NCBI GenBank assembly: GCA_964503595.1
Contig: CAZDAM010000002.1
Location: 14,434-78,433, forward strand
Length of the DNA: 64,000 bases
Origin: CAZDAM01 sp964503595
GTDB lineage: Bacteria > Muiribacteriota > UBA6191
Direction: 5' to 3'
The notes below the pieces were generated by a model. The model did no database searches and was not told the DNA's origin. It saw nothing but the letters and a program-made list of their open reading frames with translations. Positions 59,059-64,000 of the stretch are shown piece after piece. The position numbers and the translations under genes are program-made. Numbering within the stretch: the first letter of the stretch is position 1; each line of letters begins with the position of its first letter.

Positions 59059-61255
59059 ATTTGAAAGCTCTGGCACTCAAACCATCCGGGCCATTCAAAA
59101 CCTTGGCCATGAAGCCTGGGTTCTTAACAACAACAGTGCCTCCATCCAGCTTCAGCCAGGATTTGCCGATCGGGTATTCATTGCCCCGGTTCAGGCCCAA
59201 GAGCTTCAATCAATCGTACAAAAATCTCCTCCCGATCTGATTTTTTGTCATGCCGGGGGTCAGACTGCCCTGAACTGCGCTCTGGAAACCCCATCCCTAA
59301 AAAGCCTCTTTGCCGGCACTCCTCCTGAACAGATCCGACGCTCGGAAAGCCGCCAGGAGTTTGATCTGGCGGTTTCAGGAATGGGCCTCAAATGCCCTTC
59401 ATCCGATCCCGGGACATTCCCGCTTCTGGCCAGAACCGAAGAAAGTCTGGGAGGGCTCAAGGCCCATATCCTTCGCACCCAGAGCGAACTGGAAAATCTT
59501 CTCATAGCCTTCCCGACAACCAGCTTTCATTTCCATCACTATCTGGAGGGCTTCACCGAGTTTGAATTTGAAGTCGTGAGGGATTCCAACGGCTCATCCC
59601 TTGTCATTGCTGCCCTTCAAAATCTTGATCCGGCCGGAATTCATACTGGAGATTCCAAAGTCATCTGCCCCCCCACGACCCTGCCCGCCTCGCTTTATTA
59701 CTCCATGCGCGAAGCTGCCCTGAGACTTGCGAATGAATTCGAACTTTTAGGGGAAGCCAATATCCAGTTTGCCCTCAATCCGAAGAGAACGGAATTCTTT
59801 GTTCTGGAGATGAATCTGAGGCTATCCCGCTCATCCTGCCTGGCTTCCCGCATCACCGGCTGGCCGATTGCCTACATCACTGCCCAGCTGCTTCTGGGAA
59901 AAACCTTAAAGGACTTCCCCGAGTATGCTCACGAGCCAAGACTGAATTTCTTTGCCCAGAAAACCCCTCTGTTTCAGTTTGAGAGATTTCCCGGTTGCCT
60001 GGGGAAAACCGGCCCCAATATGCAGTCTTTGGGAGAATCCCTATGCCTTGGCACGACTCTTGAGGAAGCCATGGGAGAAGTTGAGGGTTCCTGTCCCCGC
60101 TCCATCAACCGCTTTGGAGGAACCCGCAGGGATCCTTCCCCCATTCATTTCCTCTCAAAATATGAAGATCCGGAATATTCCCCCCTGCCCCAAAGCATTC
60201 TGATTGTCGGGCCAGGGCCCTACAGAATCGGTACATCTCTGGAATTTGACTCATTTCTACTCACCGTCATGCTTCAGTTGAAACAGGCTGGCAAACCTGT
60301 TCAGATTCTCAATGAAAACCCGGCATCCTCAATCTGCGATCCCCTTTTTTCCGATCGAATCTGGCTTCAGAAACCAGGCCTAAAGAATTTGGAACATATT
60401 CTGGATTACGAAAAACCCGATGCCATCCTGCTTGCTGGAGCGGGGCAGCGGGGGCAGGAGCTTTCCCTAAGCCTTCAAAGCCCCACCCCCATTCTGGGCC
60501 ATCCAATATCTTCGATCCGGCTATGTGAAGACAGACAGCAGTTTGAAGCCCTTCTGAAACGTCTGAAGCTTCCTTACCTTAAGCCTCAGGCAAAACCGGA
60601 ATTTCCCTGCATTCTCAGGCCCTCGCACGTTCTTGGGGGTGAGAGCATGCGGGTTTTGACCAAAGCCGAAGATGTGACGGGTCCGACCTATCCTTTCCTT
60701 GAGGACTGGCAGGAAATGGAAGCCGATATCATTGCCCTGAATGGAGAGATTCTGGCCCTTGTTTTTCACGAGCAGGTGGAACCGGCAGGAATTCACTCTG
60801 GAGATTCGACCCTTATATCACCACCTTGTGATATATCTTCCCACGTTCTTAGGGAAGCCGAACATTTCAGTCAGATTCTGATTCAGGAGCTGAATGCCAC
60901 CGGGCCCTTGAATCTCCAGTTTCTATACAAAAATCATAAAATCATGATATTGGAATGCAATTTAAGAGCCTCTCGCACCCTTCCCTTTTCTGCTCTTTCC
61001 TCTGAACAGCCCCTGCTTGAGCTTGCTGCCTGGACCCTGACTCATTTCTATGGAACAAAAAAGCCGAACCTGCCTCCCAAGAATCAAAGGAGGCACTGGG
61101 TTCGAAAACCCTATTTTGCCTGGGAACGGATCCGGGGAAGTCGACCTGAACTGGGAGTGGAGATGCGATCTGTTGGGGAAAGCTGTCAGTTTAGAGAAAT
61201 CAAAAGTTTATCCAATGAGTCTGTTGGTAAGTTCAGAAAGCTACTTGGTCAGTAA
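59006..61255 (+). CDS. Shortened carbamoyl-phosphate synthase large-subunit-like protein (CarB-like)
   Basis: 749 residues against about 1070 for CarB. It starts ILVLGSGPIFPSQGGEFESS (CarB: LGAGPIVIGQACEFDYSG), with GGQTALNCALE and the first ATP-grasp end AGIHTGDSKV, NLRLSRSSCLASRITGWP. After a short link, SILIVGPGPYRIGTSLEFDS opens the second synthetase half, with CILRPSHVLGGESM, QVEPAGIHSGDS and LECNLRASRTLPF. The oligomerisation domain (about 400-550 in E. coli CarB) and the allosteric MGS-like C-terminal domain are absent. The first ATP-grasp glycine loop is poorly kept. Either a minimal CPSase or a repurposed ATP-grasp enzyme. Confidence 0.82.
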   Translation: MRILVLGSGPIFPSQGGEFESSGTQTIRAIQNLGHEAWVLNNNSASIQLQPGFADRVFIAPVQAQELQSIVQKSPPDLIFCHAGGQTALNCALETPSLKSLFAGTPPEQIRRSESRQEFDLAVSGMGLKCPSSDPGTFPLLARTEESLGGLKAHILRTQSELENLLIAFPTTSFHFHHYLEGFTEFEFEVVRDSNGSSLVIAALQNLDPAGIHTGDSKVICPPTTLPASLYYSMREAALRLANEFELLGEANIQFALNPKRTEFFVLEMNLRLSRSSCLASRITGWPIAYITAQLLLGKTLKDFPEYAHEPRLNFFAQKTPLFQFERFPGCLGKTGPNMQSLGESLCLGTTLEEAMGEVEGSCPRSINRFGGTRRDPSPIHFLSKYEDPEYSPLPQSILIVGPGPYRIGTSLEFDSFLLTVMLQLKQAGKPVQILNENPASSICDPLFSDRIWLQKPGLKNLEHILDYEKPDAILLAGAGQRGQELSLSLQSPTPILGHPISSIRLCEDRQQFEALLKRLKLPYLKPQAKPEFPCILRPSHVLGGESMRVLTKAEDVTGPTYPFLEDWQEMEADIIALNGEILALVFHEQVEPAGIHSGDSTLISPPCDISSHVLREAEHFSQILIQELNATGPLNLQFLYKNHKIMILECNLRASRTLPFSALSSEQPLLELAAWTLTHFYGTKKPNLPPKNQRRHWVRKPYFAWERIRGSRPELGVEMRSVGESCQFREIKSLSNESVGKFRKLLGQ

Positions 61256-61285
61256 TGCCCACCGCTCATATGATTCCCTCTTAGC

Positions 61286-62542
61286 TTACAGCTTGTGTTT
61301 AATGAACGTCACCTCGAACGCCTTGCAAGGGCGGTATTGCTGCAGGCGATTGGTGAAAGTGAAGGCATCGTTCATCTCATAATGCTGAAAGATGTCGAGG
61401 CCGCGATCCAGGGAAATTTTCCAGCCGTGGTCGGTCACAACGTGACGGGCATGGATCGTGCCAGTACCGTCGAATTCCCAGGTAAAATTCACGCCAACGC
61501 TACTTGCTGACTCCTTCATTTTCTCGAAATTGGCCCTTTGCTGTTCACCTTTAGGTGTGTCTTCCGTGGTCATCAGATGCACGGACACTTCCTCATCTGG
61601 AGCCTTGTGCTTGACCACAGTCTCCAAAAATTCCATGAAGTTACGCATCTGGTAGAACAGGCGAATGTACGGATCGGTGACAGTGATCATGCTCGCTCCC
61701 TTGAGATAAGGACCGAGCAGCGTATCGAAGGAAAGGCCTTTCTGGTTCTCCTGGAATGTGAGGTGTTTTTCCTTGAGGATAGGCTCGACCGGAGCCAGAG
61801 ATTCGGATGGGCCTTGGGACAAATCCTGTTGCGAGGCTTCCAGTATTTCCCCGTCTTCACTCTCGACGATGGTCTTGTGGTAGTAGCCGGGGTATTCCTC
61901 CTCTTCAAGCGTGGTAACAGGCTTGGCCCGGCCATCAATGTCTTGATATGCAAAGCAGACGTTGCCATAGGTGGAGTCGATACGCATCAGCTGATCTTTG
62001 ACGCGCTTGCGCCCCTCAATTGCAAAACGAAGCAGAACTTCGACCTCTTCCTTGGTTGCTTCCCCATGAGGAAAGAGGATTTTCATCAAGCCAGAGAAGG
62101 TCTTATTGATGCCATCACGGTCCCGCGTCGAAATATCAGAGGAGAGGGAGAAGTTCTCTTTGTAGCGATCCGAATAATCCTGGTTGCGCAGCGAGCGAAG
62201 GATCTCGGCCAGATAGTCCACTACGAAACCGTAGCCGCTTGAGAACATCTCGCCTCGGATGATATCGACCTCCCAACCGGGGATATAGAAATGGATCCGG
62301 TCCAGAAACGCAGAGTCGTAGAATTTATCGGGTAGTTCGCAAAACAGGTCCAAGTGCTTGAGCATGTAGGGCACGGTGTGCTGGGTGAGCTGCCGTTCCA
62401 CATCCCGTTCGTTGTACGGCGCCGTCATGGACATAAAGTCGAAAGTGTAGGGGTCTTTCAGTGTCTGCTGAGCCAGATCAGATTGGGGCATAGGCAAGGT
62501 CCTCGAAAAATTGGTCACCGCCTTGCCCGCGCGGTCATACAA
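61286..62542 (-). pseudogene. brxL: Chimera of DUF1016 nuclease C-terminal start and BrxL (BREX) 3' part with MIT_C domain
   Basis: An open stretch of 418 codons. The first about 50 residues (AVTNFSRTLPMPQSDLAQQT, YNERDVERQLTQH) match the DUF1016/YhcG nuclease family. From TVPYMLKHLDLF on, the text is BrxL: DSAFLDRIHFYIPGWEVDII, RGEMFSSGYGFVVDYLAEIL, RDGINKTFSGLMKILFPHGE. The last about 150 residues (GPYLKGASMITVTDPYIRLF, GWKISLDRGLDIFQHYE, YRPCKAFEVTFI) are a PLD-like MIT_C domain. The BrxL N-terminal AAA+ region is missing. Same frame as the DUF1016 part upstream, separated by one stop codon. Probably non-functional. Confidence 0.8.
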
Positions 62543-62554
62543 CCCGGATTTCAG

Positions 62555-63049
62555 TTACAGTGCTAACACGTCCCGGCTCCAGCCCTCCTCGATGGTTTGC
62601 GTTAGATAGAAAGTTGCCTCGTCCAGACTGGATGCCTTGGTGAAAATCTGGATGTGATGCCCCCAGGGAATCTGTGCGAGGCGCTGTGCAAGCTCAGTAT
62701 CCACGCCGGCCCAAGGCTCGGTAGTCAATTTGGCAACAGCCCGTTGCCAAATTTCAGGTACGCAATAGAAACGGAAGAAAGCGCGGCAGTAACGTAAGTT
62801 TTTCGCTGAGAATCCGCCCACGTCCGGAAATTCAGCTTTCAGATCCTTACTGAAGGCATCAATGAATTTGGATCCCCAGCGCACGGTGGACTCACGTTCG
62901 ACAATTTGTGCGCCAATTTCATAGTAGAGGGCAATGAGTTTGCTATTGGCAGCCAGTGCAACTTTCATTCGCACCGAATGGATCCGCTGCTTGATTTGCT
63001 TTAACCAGTTTACATAGTCGAGATTGGCGACAAGCGTCGACGAACTCAT
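62555..63049 (-). pseudogene. DUF1016 (YhcG-like PD-DExK nuclease) N-terminal part, cut by a nonsense codon
   Basis: 164 residues: WLKQIKQRIHSVRMKVALAA, LIALYYEIGAQIVERES, FPDVGGFSAKNLRYCRAFFR, IPWGHHIQIFTKA, ending EEGWSRDVLAL. This is the DUF1016 N-terminal domain. In intact family members the sequence continues directly into the segment that follows here after TAA (LKSGLYDRAGKAVTNFSRTL, same frame), so the stop probably arose by CAA to TAA. DUF1016 genes often sit in restriction or defence islands; here it is inside the BREX remnant. Confidence 0.83.
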
Positions 63050-63052
63050 GTA

Positions 63053-63264
63053 TCAATCTTCCTTCGCATCCAGGCCCGCGACCTTCTTCAAGGCCGCGCC
63101 AAGTTTGGGTTAGTTGACCTTCACACCGTCATCGAGGTCGATCTCCACCTGCTCAGTAGCCAGCGGGTAAAGCACTTCGCGCTCGTACTCGATTCATCAT
63201 CAGCTTTGATGACCCCTTCAATCGGGCGATCTACTGGCTTGTTAAAAATGGTCTTAAGAGTCAT
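63053..63264 (-). pseudogene. Deletion scar joining brxC 5' end to brxX/pglX 3' end
   Basis: From ATG 63264 (RBS GAGGAAAG) the frame reads MTLKTIFNKPVDRPIEGVIK then ADDE, the typical BrxC start. After about 24 codons the text shifts frame and becomes YEREVLYPLATEQVEIDLDD, GVKVN, stop, PKLGAALKKVAGLDAKED, which resembles the C terminus of the BREX methyltransferase BrxX/PglX. The TAA after GVKVN replaces an expected Tyr. Almost all of brxC and brxX has been lost between these points. Confidence 0.75.
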
Positions 63265-63278
63265 TACACTTTCCTCGT

Positions 63279-63890
63279 TTATGCTTCGCAGTGAAAGATG
63301 TTGAATGCCCGATAGTACTTGTCATCATGCAGCCTTCCAAAGAGATCAAGCGATGCTCCGGACTCCAGAGAGTGGGTGTAAGCTCCCGGGAAAAACATGA
63401 CGGTCGGTTTTTCTTTCGCCGTGCTCTGTAAATTGTTCAAAACGTTGTGCGAGCGGATATAGGGGAACACCTCGCCAACGCCGGACAAAAAAAGAACCTC
63501 GAAATCGGTGCTTGTCAACTTGGCTGCAATGGCCGGAACCAGGTGTGCTTCAGGGTCCAGGACGCCCTGCAGCAATTCCTTGAGCTGCTCTTTGGAGACG
63601 GAATCTTCTATTTCAATAATCCGGTCCCAGATGTCACGCTCTTTAAGAATTTCTATCGAAAGATCATACAGGTTCATCTCCAGAATCCGGATACCGGCCT
63701 GCTCAAGGCGTTTAGTCAGCTGATGCCGAAGCTTCTGCATTTTGACGGACTCTTCCGGCTTATAAGGGCATAGAAAGAACGGAACTTCGTTTCCGAGTCC
63801 TTGCTTATTGAGAAAACGCTGTCCCGAAATCACTGCAAAGAGATGCTGAAATCTGTCCTGCATCGGCATTCTAGCTATATCTGATGTCAT
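63279..63890 (-). CDS. brxB: BREX system protein BrxB (DUF1788)
   Basis: 203 residues, apparently complete: MQDRFQHLFAVISGQRFLNK, GLGNEVPFFLCPYKPEESVK, LLQGVLDPEAHLVPAIAAKL, FLSGVGEVFPYIRSHNVLNN, FFPGAYTHSLESGASLDLFG, RLHDDKYYRAFNIFHCEA. This is the DUF1788 family called BrxB in type 1 BREX, where it is essential for phage defence. Its own sequence is intact, but its partners downstream are fragments, so it is probably an orphan survivor. AGGA lies before the start, which overlaps an upstream stop by ATGA. Confidence 0.92.
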   Translation of the reverse strand: MTSDIARMPMQDRFQHLFAVISGQRFLNKQGLGNEVPFFLCPYKPEESVKMQKLRHQLTKRLEQAGIRILEMNLYDLSIEILKERDIWDRIIEIEDSVSKEQLKELLQGVLDPEAHLVPAIAAKLTSTDFEVLFLSGVGEVFPYIRSHNVLNNLQSTAKEKPTVMFFPGAYTHSLESGASLDLFGRLHDDKYYRAFNIFHCEA

Positions 63891-64000
63891 TGCTTCGTTC
63901 CTTTTAGATCGGATTCAAATGCAGGGAAGTACAAAATATCCCCTTGGGATTAAGCAACATTCTTTCTGTAAAAGTGAAAAGCAATCTTCAGATTTCCTCA
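63887..64000 (-). pseudogene. Possible brxA 3' end, interrupted (window edge)
   Basis: A frame ending in TGA that overlaps the brxB start (ATGA) reads SQGDILYFPAFESDLKGTKQ. In type 1 BREX the gene before brxB is brxA, so position favours brxA. A TAA lies directly upstream of this stretch (about 63950) and the text before it is short, so the gene seems broken. The assignment rests on gene order, not on a motif I can name. Confidence 0.3.

Noticed and set aside
1..64000. CRISPR array
   Set aside because: No series of short direct repeats with regular spacers was found on reading; the only tandem repeat is the 486-bp duplication.

Overview
The window looks like a chromosomal stretch from a flagellated diderm (Gram-negative-type) bacterium. 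It has LptD, several outer-membrane beta-barrels, a periplasmic HtrA protease, an RND efflux pair, flagellar genes (fliD, fliS, fliG, fliW/csrA and a Maf-type flagellin glycosyltransferase), a PilT-type motor, and MqnA of the futalosine route to menaquinone. Genes are densely packed, many with 4-base ATGA overlaps. Several gene neighbourhoods are unusual: dnaN lies away from dnaA, and HEAT repeats are fused to enzymes. This suggests a poorly sampled phylum, but the sequence alone does not let me name it.

Layout. 0-2 kb: 3' end of feoB and a Phd-Doc toxin-antitoxin module. 2-4.2 kb: a large exported coiled-coil protein with a 486-bp tandem duplication. 4.2-16.6 kb (mostly +): folC, a flagellar filament block (fliD, unknown, maf, fliS), a GNAT enzyme, an O-antigen-ligase-like protein, a TPR protein and a beta-barrel, then hflX. 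16.7-19.3 kb (-): rsmG followed by a pduS/pduT-like bacterial microcompartment pair with no other compartment gene in view. 19.3-22.7 kb: an unknown gene ending in a perfect inverted repeat, tRNA-Gly and tRNA-Pro, a phosphoesterase, a propeller lipoprotein, and fliW-csrA. 22.7-23.1 kb: a decayed IS630-type transposase between two terminators. 23-28.9 kb: coiled-coil, FecR-like and beta-barrel proteins, methylmalonyl-CoA epimerase and a cupin. 28.9-36 kb (-): fliG, lptD, a HEAT protein, a HEAT-adenine phosphoribosyltransferase fusion and dnaN.

36-45 kb: a frameshifted C39-like peptidase gene (C8 tract), glycosyltransferases, a ParE-type toxin-antitoxin pair, a second FecR-domain/beta-barrel pair, a CheY-like regulator, HtrA and mqnA. 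46-54 kb: a HEAT-PilT fusion, secG, exported and membrane proteins, a STAS protein, an MBL-fold hydrolase and a Nudix hydrolase. 54-61.3 kb: an RND efflux operon running into a shortened carA/carB-like pair. 61.3-64 kb (-): the remains of a BREX phage-defence locus. brxB looks intact, a brxC start is joined to a brxX/pglX end, a DUF1016 nuclease gene carries an in-frame stop, and its C-terminal half is fused to the 3' part of brxL.

Recurring themes are HEAT repeats joined to enzymes, FecR-type exported proteins paired with beta-barrels, G/C homopolymers of 8-9 bases in surface or motility genes, and decay of mobile or defence elements. All assignments come from reading the sequence; no database search was run.
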